DNA from: Ferribacterium limneticum
GTDB taxonomy: Bacteria; Pseudomonadota; Gammaproteobacteria; Burkholderiales; Rhodocyclaceae
Assembly: GCF_020510585.1 (NCBI RefSeq)
Contig: NZ_CP075190.1
Coordinates: 4,152,001 to 4,216,000 of the forward strand
DNA length: 64,000 nucleotides
Reading direction: 5' to 3'
Positions 8,223-15,986 of the stretch are shown piece after piece. The stretch's first letter is position 1, and the number at the start of each line of letters is the position of its first letter. A program made the position numbers and the translations under genes. The notes under the pieces are model-generated. The model was not told the DNA's origin. It worked only from the letters and a program-made list of their open reading frames with translations, and did no database searches.

Positions 8223-9011
8223 TCATTCGCCGGACGAGAAACTGCGCCCACGGAAACGCTCGATTTCGCGCTGCCGGCGGGCCAGATCCTCTTCTTTCGC
8301 CCGCCGTTCGGCCTCTTCCTTGCGGCGGATTTCTTCCGCCCGGGCCCGCTCGGCCTCCTGCTCGGCCTGCCGCAGATTGGCCGAGACTTCGGCACCGAGG
8401 CGTCGGGAGTCCTCTTCGAAACGCCGTTGTTCGCGTTCCTGCTGCTCGACGAGGCGCTGACTCTGGCTTGCCTCGCGCTCGGCCTGCTCCTTGCGCTTCA
8501 TGTCGGCCAGCAGCAAGTCCGCCTCAGCCCGGCTCGCGGCGCGAATGCCGTAGGTCTGGTAAAAATCCTGGAGATAAACCTTTTCGGCCGCCGGCGATGC
8601 CGGATCACTGCCACTCAGCGCCGAGGCCCGCTGGTAGGCCATGTAGGTCGCGCCGATCTGCATGACCATGCCGAAAATCATGAGCCCGGCGATGATCGTC
8701 AGCAAGCGCCGGATCGGGCTCCATTTCGTCGCCTCCAGCGCCACTTCGATATGCATGGTCTGGTCGGCCAGCGCCGGCGCGACACCGCGCGTGGTCAGGC
8801 CGGCATCGTAATCCGAGCGGCGCGACGGACTGGAAAGCACTTCGTAGGCGTGCTTGACCAGCTTCAGGCGAAACTCTGCCTCGGTCGCCCCGAGCGGACT
8901 GTTTCCCGAAGCCAGCTCGCGCGAAATTCTCAGGTAGGCGGAGGTAATCTCGGCCAGATCGGCATGCGAGCTCACTTCCAGCAAGTCGTAATAGGTTGTT
9001 GTCTGCTTCAT
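8223..9011 (-). CDS. J-domain-like membrane protein with long coiled coil, lacking HPD
   Basis: 262 residues. The N-terminus (TTYYDLLEVSSHADLAEITSAYLR...AYEVLSSPSRRSDYDAGL, residues 5-75) has the helices of a J-domain, but the HPD tripeptide needed to stimulate Hsp70 is replaced by the loop ELASGNSPLG. One transmembrane helix follows (about 103-125: LLTIIAGLMIFGMVMQIGATY). The C-terminal third is a highly charged, Glu/Arg-rich coiled coil ending FRGRSFSSGE. The HPD loss suggests a degenerate J protein serving as a membrane scaffold rather than a canonical co-chaperone. Confidence 0.75.
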   Translation of the reverse strand: MKQTTTYYDLLEVSSHADLAEITSAYLRISRELASGNSPLGATEAEFRLKLVKHAYEVLSSPSRRSDYDAGLTTRGVAPALADQTMHIEVALEATKWSPIRRLLTIIAGLMIFGMVMQIGATYMAYQRASALSGSDPASPAAEKVYLQDFYQTYGIRAASRAEADLLLADMKRKEQAEREASQSQRLVEQQEREQRRFEEDSRRLGAEVSANLRQAEQEAERARAEEIRRKEEAERRAKEEDLARRQREIERFRGRSFSSGE

Positions 9012-9080
9012 GCGTTGCGCTTTTCAGGCCGGACTAGCGGCCAAGCATACCAAAGGCATGCGCCGGATAGCACCCTGCGA

Positions 9081-9114
9081 ATTTCAATTTTCGCTGTTTT
9101 TTCCGGTTGACCGT
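9081..9114 (-). repeat. Dispersed repeat, copy 3 (left arm of inverted pair)
   Basis: Minus-strand reading: ACGGTCAACCGG, AAAAAA, CAGCG, AAAATTGAAAT. It pairs with copy 4 only 8 bp away. Confidence 0.9.
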
Positions 9115-9142
9115 GAAATGTCACGGTCAACCGGAAAAAACA
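9095..9142 (-). terminator. Hairpin made from two inverted repeat copies, downstream of nhaA
   Basis: The arms at 9095-9116 and 9121-9142 are complementary without mismatch: about 22 bp, with loop AATG. The hairpin begins 8 bp after the nhaA stop and ends with a T-run in the minus-strand transcript. It also lies between nhaA and the J-like gene (same strand). It should act as an intrinsic terminator built from two repeat copies. Confidence 0.8.
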
Positions 9143-9153
9143 CTGAATTTTTA
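9123..9153 (+). repeat. Dispersed repeat, copy 4 (right arm, touching the nhaA stop)
   Basis: ACGGTCAACCGG, AAAAAA, CACTG and AATTTTTAA. The second AT tract supplies the nhaA stop codon (TAA on the minus strand, 9151-9153). Confidence 0.85.
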
Positions 9154-10317
9154 AGTGTTACCGGGCGAACTGGAAAATCTCAGCCAGACAAAACCGAGCG
9201 CCCCGGCTACCAGCGATGCCATCAGGATGGCCATCTTTGAGGCGTTGACGAGCTCCACGCTGCCGGCGAAAGCCAGGTTGGTGATGAAGATGGACATCGT
9301 GAAACCGATGCCGCCGAGCAGTCCGGCACCCAGGATGTGACGTCGCTTGAGATCGCCCGGCAGGGCACAGACACCGACCGCCACGGCGAGCAGGCTGGCC
9401 AGCAAAATACCCAGCGGCTTGCCAAGAACGAGACCGCCGAGAATGCCCAGGCTGTTGCTCGACAACAGTTCCTGCTGCCAACCCGCCGAGATGACGATCC
9501 CGGTATTGGCCAGGGCGAAAATGGGCAGAACGACAAAGGCGACGGGCTTGGACAGCAGGTGTTCCAGGTGATGCGATGGCGACGATTCATCATCGCCATT
9601 GCCCGAGAAAGGAACGGCGAAAGCCAGCAGAACGCCGGCTATGGTCGCGTGCACCCCGGATTTGAGCATCAGGAACCACATCAATGCGCCGCCCAGCAAG
9701 TAGGGCAGCAGCGCCATGACGCGCAGGCGATTGAGTATGAGCAGCAGGCCAAAAACGGCGAACGCCGCCAGCAGGTAAGCTGGCGAAAACTGCGTCGTAT
9801 AAAAAATGGCGATGACGACAATGGCGCCCAGATCGTCCATGACCGCCAGCGCCGTCAGGAAAACCTTGAGCGAAGCCGGCACCCGGCTGCCCAGCAAGGC
9901 CAGCACGCCGAGCGCGAAAGCGATGTCAGTCGCCATCGGAATGCCCGCCCCGGCCTGCGTTGGCGTATCGGCATTCAGCGCAAAGTGAATCCCCGCCGGA
10001 ACGACAATGCCGCCGACCGCAGCGATGATCGGCAACAAGGCCTTGCGAAAATTCGACAACTCGCCGACATAAAACTCACGCTCCAGCTCCAGCCCGACAA
10101 ACAGGAAAAATACCGCCATCAGCGCATCGTTGGCCCAGTGCTCAAGACTCAGCCCGGCCACCTTGATGTGCCAGAAATCCAGATAGGCCGAACCGAAAGA
10201 CGAATTGGCGACGAGCAGCGACAGGATCGTGCACAAGATCAGCACGATGCCACTCGATTTTTCCGACTCGAAAAAGCGGTTGAAGCTGATGGAGAGTGTG
10301 GTCTGAAGATCGGTCAT
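9151..10317 (-). CDS. nhaA: Na+/H+ antiporter NhaA
   Basis: 388 residues with about 12 transmembrane helices. Hallmarks of NhaA: FFLFVGLELEREF (helix II), GIPMATDIAFALGVLALLG (helix IV), LTALAVMDDLGAIVVIAIFYT with the essential Asp pair MDD (helix V), and GIGFTMSIFITNLAF (helix XI). It exchanges Na+ for H+ for pH and salt homeostasis at the inner membrane. I chose the ATG at 10317, which overlaps the stop of the upstream diguanylate cyclase (ATGA); the frame continues upstream but only into sequence antisense to that gene's context. It is terminated by the repeat hairpin. Confidence 0.95.
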   Translation of the reverse strand: MTDLQTTLSISFNRFFESEKSSGIVLILCTILSLLVANSSFGSAYLDFWHIKVAGLSLEHWANDALMAVFFLFVGLELEREFYVGELSNFRKALLPIIAAVGGIVVPAGIHFALNADTPTQAGAGIPMATDIAFALGVLALLGSRVPASLKVFLTALAVMDDLGAIVVIAIFYTTQFSPAYLLAAFAVFGLLLILNRLRVMALLPYLLGGALMWFLMLKSGVHATIAGVLLAFAVPFSGNGDDESSPSHHLEHLLSKPVAFVVLPIFALANTGIVISAGWQQELLSSNSLGILGGLVLGKPLGILLASLLAVAVGVCALPGDLKRRHILGAGLLGGIGFTMSIFITNLAFAGSVELVNASKMAILMASLVAGALGFVWLRFSSSPGNT

Positions 10318-11942
10318 ATTTTTCCTTCGGCGGGGAGCGACTCGGGCGCCATGGCGTAGCAACTGCGTCCATTCTTTTTGGCGACATACATGGCCAGATC
10401 GGCCGCCTTGAGGAGTTCCCCCGGCTCGCTCAAGCCATCGCTCATGGCGATTCCGATCGAAACCCCGAGTGAATGCGCGACATTTTGCAGTTCGATCGGT
10501 GTGGAAACCACATCGATGCACTTGGTGGCGATTTTTCTCGCTATCTCACCGCTATTGTCCCCCAGATCGGCAATGACAAAAACGAACTCGTCGCCCCCGA
10601 CCCGGGCCAGGGTATCGCTTTGGCGAACCAGCCCGGACAGGCGTCGCGCCACCTCGACCAGCGCGGCATCGCCGTATTCGTGTCCCAGTGCGTCATTGAT
10701 CGGCTTGAACCCATCCAGATCGAGAAACAGGACAGCGACTTTCGACCCATTGCGCTTGGCGCGGGCGAAGGCCTGCAGCATCCGGTCAGCCAGCAGGTTG
10801 CGATTGAGCAGGCCGGTCAGCGGGTCATGATGCGCCATGCGCTCAAGCGCCGTCTGGGTTAGCGAAAGTTTTTCCAGCAAGCGATTGAAGGCGGCCGTGA
10901 GATGGCCGACCTCGTCATCCCGGACCACCGGCAACGGCTTCAACGGAAGCTCCCCCTGAGTCATGCGTTCAGCTAGATCGGCGGCGGAAAATAGCGGGCG
11001 CAGCAGAAACCTGAAGACCAGACCGATGACGACGCAGACAAAAATGACGGCGAGAATCCCGTATTTGACAATTCTCTCCTGCACTCGCGTCACCGCCTCG
11101 AATGCTTCGGCGGTCGGCATTCTGGCCACGACAAACCAGCCGGTGCTTGGCACGTCAGCTACAGCCGCCAGTTCCTCGGTGCCTTTCGCATTGACTGTCA
11201 CCCCGGCCCCGCGAAAGCCCTGCATGGCGCGATCATGCAAAAGATTAACGCCGACCGGCGGCGTGGGTTTCAAAATAAGATCGGGATCGCCAGCCGCAAC
11301 GAAAAGACCATCCTGCGGCGATATCAGCAAATACCCGCCGGAATTTCCTATTTTCCCGTTAAAGACCGGCCCGAGAAAACCGGGAGAATCCAGCGCGCTA
11401 ATGCCTATAAGGACAGCCTGAACGACGCCCTGGTTATCCTTCAACGGAGTGCCCATGGGCAGAACCGGCTTTTTGGTAAAAACGCCGAATTGCGGTTTCC
11501 CTATGCCGGCATTCCCGGCCAGGGCTCTGACAAAATCGGGATAGTGGGCAATAGACGCCCCTCTTCGCCCGGGAACCGCAGGAAAGTCGGCAACGATGGT
11601 CCCTTGTTTGTCGGCCACTACCAATCCGAGCAAAAACACCGGATTGAGCTGGTGACGCTCGGCCAGCCAGGCGGTCAACTGCTCAGGCTGCTTGACTATC
11701 TCAAGCGGAAAGCTTGCTCCGAGACGACTCAGCATGGTCCAGCGCGTCGTCAACTGATGATCGACATCGCCAGCGACGGCCTTGGCCAAAGCGATTTGCT
11801 GAGCAGAAACAACCTCAATCAAATCTTCGCGCAAAAACTTGCTGAGAAAAAAGTAGCGCGCCAAAGCGCCGGAAACGACAAGCAACACCCCAAACAGAAT
11901 CATTCGGGTAACAAGGCTTTTGGAAATTCTGCTGAGGTTCAT
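10314..11942 (-). CDS. Diguanylate cyclase with Cache sensor and HAMP
   Basis: 542 residues: transmembrane helix (about 14-33), a periplasmic dCache-type sensor (about 45-280), a second transmembrane helix (about 293-312: YGILAVIFVCVVIGLVF), a HAMP linker (FRFLLRPLFSAADLAERMTQ), then GGDEF (about 370-530). The active-site motif is intact (RVGGDEFVFV), so it should make c-di-GMP from GTP. The upstream RxxD inhibitory site is not obvious in a quick reading. Its stop overlaps the nhaA start by 4 bp, so the two are translationally coupled. The 140-bp gap upstream (11943-12082) contains nothing I recognise. Confidence 0.92.
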   Translation of the reverse strand: MNLSRISKSLVTRMILFGVLLVVSGALARYFFLSKFLREDLIEVVSAQQIALAKAVAGDVDHQLTTRWTMLSRLGASFPLEIVKQPEQLTAWLAERHQLNPVFLLGLVVADKQGTIVADFPAVPGRRGASIAHYPDFVRALAGNAGIGKPQFGVFTKKPVLPMGTPLKDNQGVVQAVLIGISALDSPGFLGPVFNGKIGNSGGYLLISPQDGLFVAAGDPDLILKPTPPVGVNLLHDRAMQGFRGAGVTVNAKGTEELAAVADVPSTGWFVVARMPTAEAFEAVTRVQERIVKYGILAVIFVCVVIGLVFRFLLRPLFSAADLAERMTQGELPLKPLPVVRDDEVGHLTAAFNRLLEKLSLTQTALERMAHHDPLTGLLNRNLLADRMLQAFARAKRNGSKVAVLFLDLDGFKPINDALGHEYGDAALVEVARRLSGLVRQSDTLARVGGDEFVFVIADLGDNSGEIARKIATKCIDVVSTPIELQNVAHSLGVSIGIAMSDGLSEPGELLKAADLAMYVAKKNGRSCYAMAPESLPAEGKI

Positions 11943-12082
11943 TCGGGGGATTGGGGCTTACCGGCTCTAGGTCTGATTTATGGCCGCATTGTCGCTCTTA
12001 AAATTGGCCAGCGGCAGAGTTGATTTCAGCCCAAAACCGCCAAAACCCTTTCCCGCGCACGACAATCCAAAAACGCTCAAGG

Positions 12083-13501
12083 CTAATGCACGGTACACAC
12101 CATGCACGGATCAAACGAGCGCACCACATGCTGCACGGTCGGCGGTGCGCCCTCGCCAGCCGGCAGGCCAACGAGGGCCTGTTCGAGCGGGCCGGGCTGA
12201 TTGGAAGCATCGCGCGGCGAGAAGTTCCAGGTGGTCGGGGCGATGATCTGGTAGCGCTCGATGTGGCCGCGCTTGATGCTCAACCAGTGGCCGAGGCTGC
12301 CGCGGGCTGCTTCGACGAGGCCGGTACCGGTGGCGTCGTCGGGCATCTCGCCGTGGGCGCAGAACGGTTCGCCGGGCTGCAGGGCATTCACCCAGCCTTC
12401 CATGGCGGGCAGGACGAGGGCGAGTTCGAGCAGGCGGGCGACGACGCGGGCCATGACGCTGGCGCCTTCGCGCTGCACCAGGTCGCGGGCCAGTGGGTGG
12501 CCGGCGACGACCTGGCGGGCCAGCGCACCGACTTCGTAGGGCTGGCCGGCATAGCGCGGCGCCTTGCACCAGGTGTAGGCGTCGGGCTTGTTGGCGTCGA
12601 CGATGGTTTCGCCCTGCGCCGGGTGGCGCGGTTGGCCGGCCGCCAGCCAGGCACTGGTCGTGTCTTCATCAATGGCGACCGGGTCGAAGGTCGCTGCCTG
12701 CCCGGCTTGCCAGGTGCCGGCCGGAAACAGATCGTAGGCGCCGTACGACAGGAAGGCGTCGTAGGCGCAGCCGAGCTTGTCGAGACCGAGGTCACTGGCG
12801 GCGTGCAGGAAAGCGGAAAAGTCGCCGGGCCGGCCATCGGCCCACGCCAATAGCTGATCCTTGCTGGCCAGTTGGGCGACGGCGGCCAACGAGTCGCCGA
12901 ACAGGCGTTTTTCGAGAAAGCCGCGGAACTCACGGAGCAATGCCAGCAGGCGGATACGCTCGCCAACCGTGATCGCCCGCGTGCTGCCGCCGGGCTGGAT
13001 GGCCAGCGTGTGCGGCCAGCGGCCGGCGAGAAAGCCCATCAGTCGGAGAAAACCGGCGCGGGCCGGCAGCACTTCGGCGGCTGCGTCACCCCTGACCGCC
13101 GTGAAACGCTTTGACACGGCGCCATGCCAGCTTCGGTCGGCATAGGCCGGGCGAGCAAAATCGGGCATGAAAAAGAGGTAGAAATGCGTCAGGTGATCGG
13201 CCAGGTTCTCGGTGGCACATATCAAATTTCGCGATATTTTCCCGTTGACCGTGGGAACGACCCCCATCGCCTCGGCCAGCGCAGAAGCGGCTGCCGCCGA
13301 CTGAGCCACCGAGCAGATGCCACAGATGCGCGGCACGATGGCCAGCGCATCGAGCGGGGCGCGGCCAACCATGATTTGTTCGAAACCGCGGAAGAGCGGT
13401 GAATTGACCTGCGCCGACTGGATGCGGCCGGCCTCGACGTCGAGGCTGACTTCGAGATCGCCTTCGACGCGGTTGAATGGCCCGACGACGATGCGCGTCA
13501 C
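12083..13501 (-). CDS. hoxC: Regulatory (H2-sensing) [NiFe]-hydrogenase large subunit
   Basis: 472 residues. The L1 motif RICGICSVAQS (Cys60, Cys63) and L2 motif DPCMVCTVH provide the four cysteines that bind NiFe. The protein ends exactly at the L2 His, with no C-terminal extension: this is the hallmark of sensor hydrogenases (HoxC/HupV), which need no endopeptidase. It starts at a GTG (13501) overlapping the hoxB stop (GTGA). Residues about 84-94 (PTVNGKISRNL) are encoded by a repeat copy, yet N-G and R-N in it match family positions. With HoxB it detects H2 and signals through HoxJ. Confidence 0.93.
   Translation of the reverse strand: MTRIVVGPFNRVEGDLEVSLDVEAGRIQSAQVNSPLFRGFEQIMVGRAPLDALAIVPRICGICSVAQSAAAASALAEAMGVVPTVNGKISRNLICATENLADHLTHFYLFFMPDFARPAYADRSWHGAVSKRFTAVRGDAAAEVLPARAGFLRLMGFLAGRWPHTLAIQPGGSTRAITVGERIRLLALLREFRGFLEKRLFGDSLAAVAQLASKDQLLAWADGRPGDFSAFLHAASDLGLDKLGCAYDAFLSYGAYDLFPAGTWQAGQAATFDPVAIDEDTTSAWLAAGQPRHPAQGETIVDANKPDAYTWCKAPRYAGQPYEVGALARQVVAGHPLARDLVQREGASVMARVVARLLELALVLPAMEGWVNALQPGEPFCAHGEMPDDATGTGLVEAARGSLGHWLSIKRGHIERYQIIAPTTWNFSPRDASNQPGPLEQALVGLPAGEGAPPTVQHVVRSFDPCMVCTVH
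13220..13252 (-). repeat. Dispersed repeat, copy 5 (inside hoxC)
   Basis: Minus strand: ACGGTCAACGGG, AAAATA, TCGCG, AAATTTGATA. In frame as TVNGKISRNLI. It shares the AAAATATCGC variant with the hoxJ copy. Confidence 0.75.
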
Positions 13502-14499
13502 TTGCTGCCGCCCTTTTTGCGAACGGCCGGCATGACCACCGGGTGATCCTCGACGGCGTTGTTGCGCACGCGCTTCGGCGTCGCCGACTTGGACAGCGCG
13601 GCAAGCGCGACGAACCAGGCTTTCGGCATGTCGGTCGGCAAGCCGATCGGGATGCCGGCCAGCTTGGGCGTTTCCTGAAAGGCGTGGCCGGGCGACTCGA
13701 AACCGGGTTCGGTGCAGGCGATGCAGGCAAAGCCGCCGCGCAGGCAGGAGCCGCTGCCGTTCCACGGCCGCAGGTTGCAATCGGCGTGCGCCTGGGTGCC
13801 CTTGCAGCCGAGGTTTTCCATCAAACAGCCGAGGTCGGACTGCTTCATGGCACTGGCCTTGAATTCGTAAAACTCGTTGCGGGCGCAGCCGTGATGGACC
13901 AGTTCGCCGGCGTAAAGCAGCGGACGGCCGTATTCGTCGAGGTCTTCCGGCCTCAGCCCCTCCAGCGCGGCTTTTTCCAGCGTGTCGACTACCCAGCCGG
14001 GATGCGTCGGGCAGCCGGCGATGTTGATCACCGGCAAGGCGGCCGCCGACTGGAAACCGGCGCCGAGCAGGCCGCCCGGCGTCTGTTCGTCGAACTGCAG
14101 ACCGCAGGCTTCAAGCGGATTACCCGGCGTGTTGGCCGAAAAACCGCCGTAGGCCGTGCACGAGCCGATGGCGAAAACCCATTTGGCGTGGCGGGCCAGA
14201 CGGGCTACCCATTCGGTCAGCGGCCGGCCGCTGCCGGCCATCAGGTGGAATTTGCCGGTGCCGTTCGGGCCGCGCAGCATGGCCCCTTCGATGCACAGGG
14301 CGTCGAAGGCGAGTCGGCCTTCGGCACAGTCTTCGAGGATAGCGAGCGCTTCCTCACCGCTTTCGACCGAGAGCGCCGGATGCCAGAGAAATTCGATGCC
14401 GGCATCGCGCAATTCGTCGAACAGCGAGCGCGGCTCGGAACAGAGCATCGACTGCGTGCAGCCGCCGCAACCGCCACTCTGCAGCCAGAGCACTTTCAT
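13498..14499 (-). CDS. hoxB: Regulatory hydrogenase small subunit
   Basis: 333 residues. The N-terminus begins directly with [19 protein letters not shown], the proximal-cluster cysteines, without a twin-arginine signal, so the protein stays in the cytoplasm as HoxB/HupU does. Further cluster ligands follow: AIGSCTAYGG, NIAGCPTHPG, HHGCARN, LGCKGTQAHADC and ACIACTEPGF. It carries the Fe-S relay from HoxC towards the signalling partner. It overlaps hoxA (ATGA at 14496-14499) and hoxC (GTGA at 13498-13501). Confidence 0.93.
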   Translation of the reverse strand: MKVLWLQSGGCGGCTQSMLCSEPRSLFDELRDAGIEFLWHPALSVESGEEALAILEDCAEGRLAFDALCIEGAMLRGPNGTGKFHLMAGSGRPLTEWVARLARHAKWVFAIGSCTAYGGFSANTPGNPLEACGLQFDEQTPGGLLGAGFQSAAALPVINIAGCPTHPGWVVDTLEKAALEGLRPEDLDEYGRPLLYAGELVHHGCARNEFYEFKASAMKQSDLGCLMENLGCKGTQAHADCNLRPWNGSGSCLRGGFACIACTEPGFESPGHAFQETPKLAGIPIGLPTDMPKAWFVALAALSKSATPKRVRNNAVEDHPVVMPAVRKKGGSK

Positions 14500-15986
14500 T
14501 CGGCCTGCTCCAGCCCGTGGCGAACCAGCTTGGCGCGCAGGCCGACGCGCGACAGGCCGAGTTCGCGGGCAGCCCGCGACTTGTTCCAGCGATGGCGGTT
14601 CATCGCTTCCTTGAGAACGTGCATTTCGAGTTGGTCCATGCGCTCCTTGAGGCCGCCGCTCAAGCCGGCAGCCCAGGCCAGCTCGTCGGATGGCTTGTTT
14701 TCATCAAACTCGCCAACCGGCGTGCGCAACACGCGTGGCGACAGAAGGTCGGCGCCAAGCAGCGGTGTCGTAGACAGCGCAACCATGCGCAGGATTTCGT
14801 TCTGCAGCTCGCGCACATTGCCCGGCCAGCGGTAGGCAGCGATGCTGGCGAGTGCCTCGTTGGTGAAACCTTCGACCGGCTTGCCTAGGGCATTGCAACT
14901 GCTATCGAGCAGGCGGCGGGCGAGCAGCGGCAGGTCCATCGGCCGGTCGCGCAGTGGCGGCACGTGCAGGGCAATGGTAGCCAGACGATAGTAGAGATCT
15001 TCGCGGAAGCGACCGGTACGGACATCGTCTTCAAGATCGCGGTTGGTCGCGGCGATGACCCGAACGTCGACATGGACCGGACGATTGCTGCCGAGCGGGC
15101 GGAACTCGCCCTCCTGCAGTACGCGCAGCAGCTTGACCTGGAAGGCCGGGCTGGTTTCGCCGATTTCGTCGAGGAACAGCGTGCCGCCATCGGCCTGCTG
15201 GAAAAGGCCGACCCTATCCTCGCCGGCCCCCGTGAAGGCACCGCGCTTGTAGCCGAAAAGTTCGGATTCGAGCAGGGTATCGGGCAGGGCGCCGCAGTTT
15301 TCGGTGATGAAAGCCTTGCTCGCCCGGCGGCTTTCGTAGTGGATGGCGCGGGCGATCATTTCCTTGCCGGTGCCCGATTCGCCAGTGACCATGACCGACA
15401 GGTCGAAGGGCGCAACACGCCCGACCATGTCGCAGACGGCGTTGATCGGGCTGCCCGGGGCGCGGATCAGACCGGCCAGGCCGAAGCTGCTTTTGACCTT
15501 TTCCTGCTTGCTGTCGACTTGTCTTTTCAAGACTGGTTCGGCGGTGCGCAGGTCGAGCGACAGACGCTGGTTTTCCTGCTGCAGGCGCCAGACTTCGGCG
15601 GCGCGCTGCAGAGTCAGCAGCAACTGCTCGGGCTGCCAGGGCTTGAGCAGGTATTGCCAGATGCCGGCTTCGTTGACGCCGGTGATGATGTCCTCGGCGT
15701 CGGTGTAGCCGGAAAGGATGATGCGCACGATGTCCGGCCAGCGGCTACGCACTTCCTTGAGAAACTGGACGCCGGTCGTCCCCGGCATGCGCTGGTCGCA
15801 GAGCACGATGCGGACGGCTTGCTCGCGCAGGAGGATTTCCATGCCCTCATCGGCGCTCGACGCGCAGAGCACCTCGAAATCTTCTTCCAGCGTCCGCCGC
15901 AAGGCTTCCTGCGAGCGCACCTCGTCGTCGATGACGAGGATGGCCGGCAAGCGGCGCAGGCTGCTGTGGGAAGACGGAAGGGTCAT
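14496..15986 (-). CDS. hoxA: Sigma54-dependent response regulator HoxA
   Basis: 496 residues. Receiver domain (about 13-130) with ILVIDDE and phospho-acceptor in [12 protein letters not shown]+ domain with Walker A GESGTGKE, the sigma54-contact motif GAFTGA, Walker [10 protein letters not shown]-terminal Fis-type helix-turn-helix ([20 protein letters not shown]). This is the NtrC-type activator of hydrogenase genes. The start at 15986 overlaps the hoxX stop (ATGA); a longer ATG at 16040 lies inside hoxX. GG-N10-GC promoters precede hybO and hupS, consistent with HoxA targets. Confidence 0.93.
   Translation of the reverse strand: MTLPSSHSSLRRLPAILVIDDEVRSQEALRRTLEEDFEVLCASSADEGMEILLREQAVRIVLCDQRMPGTTGVQFLKEVRSRWPDIVRIILSGYTDAEDIITGVNEAGIWQYLLKPWQPEQLLLTLQRAAEVWRLQQENQRLSLDLRTAEPVLKRQVDSKQEKVKSSFGLAGLIRAPGSPINAVCDMVGRVAPFDLSVMVTGESGTGKEMIARAIHYESRRASKAFITENCGALPDTLLESELFGYKRGAFTGAGEDRVGLFQQADGGTLFLDEIGETSPAFQVKLLRVLQEGEFRPLGSNRPVHVDVRVIAATNRDLEDDVRTGRFREDLYYRLATIALHVPPLRDRPMDLPLLARRLLDSSCNALGKPVEGFTNEALASIAAYRWPGNVRELQNEILRMVALSTTPLLGADLLSPRVLRTPVGEFDENKPSDELAWAAGLSGGLKERMDQLEMHVLKEAMNRHRWNKSRAARELGLSRVGLRAKLVRHGLEQAE

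Noticed and set aside
12020..12853. Plus-strand frames opposite hoxC and similar long frames opposite hypF, hupL and hybC
   Set aside because: High-GC antisense shadows; the opposite strand encodes complete conserved enzymes in each case.
13502..13780. Upstream extension of hoxC into hoxB
   Set aside because: The frame is open but lies antiframe within hoxB. The GTG at 13501 gives the family-typical start TRIVVGPFNRVEGDLEV and a GTGA overlap.
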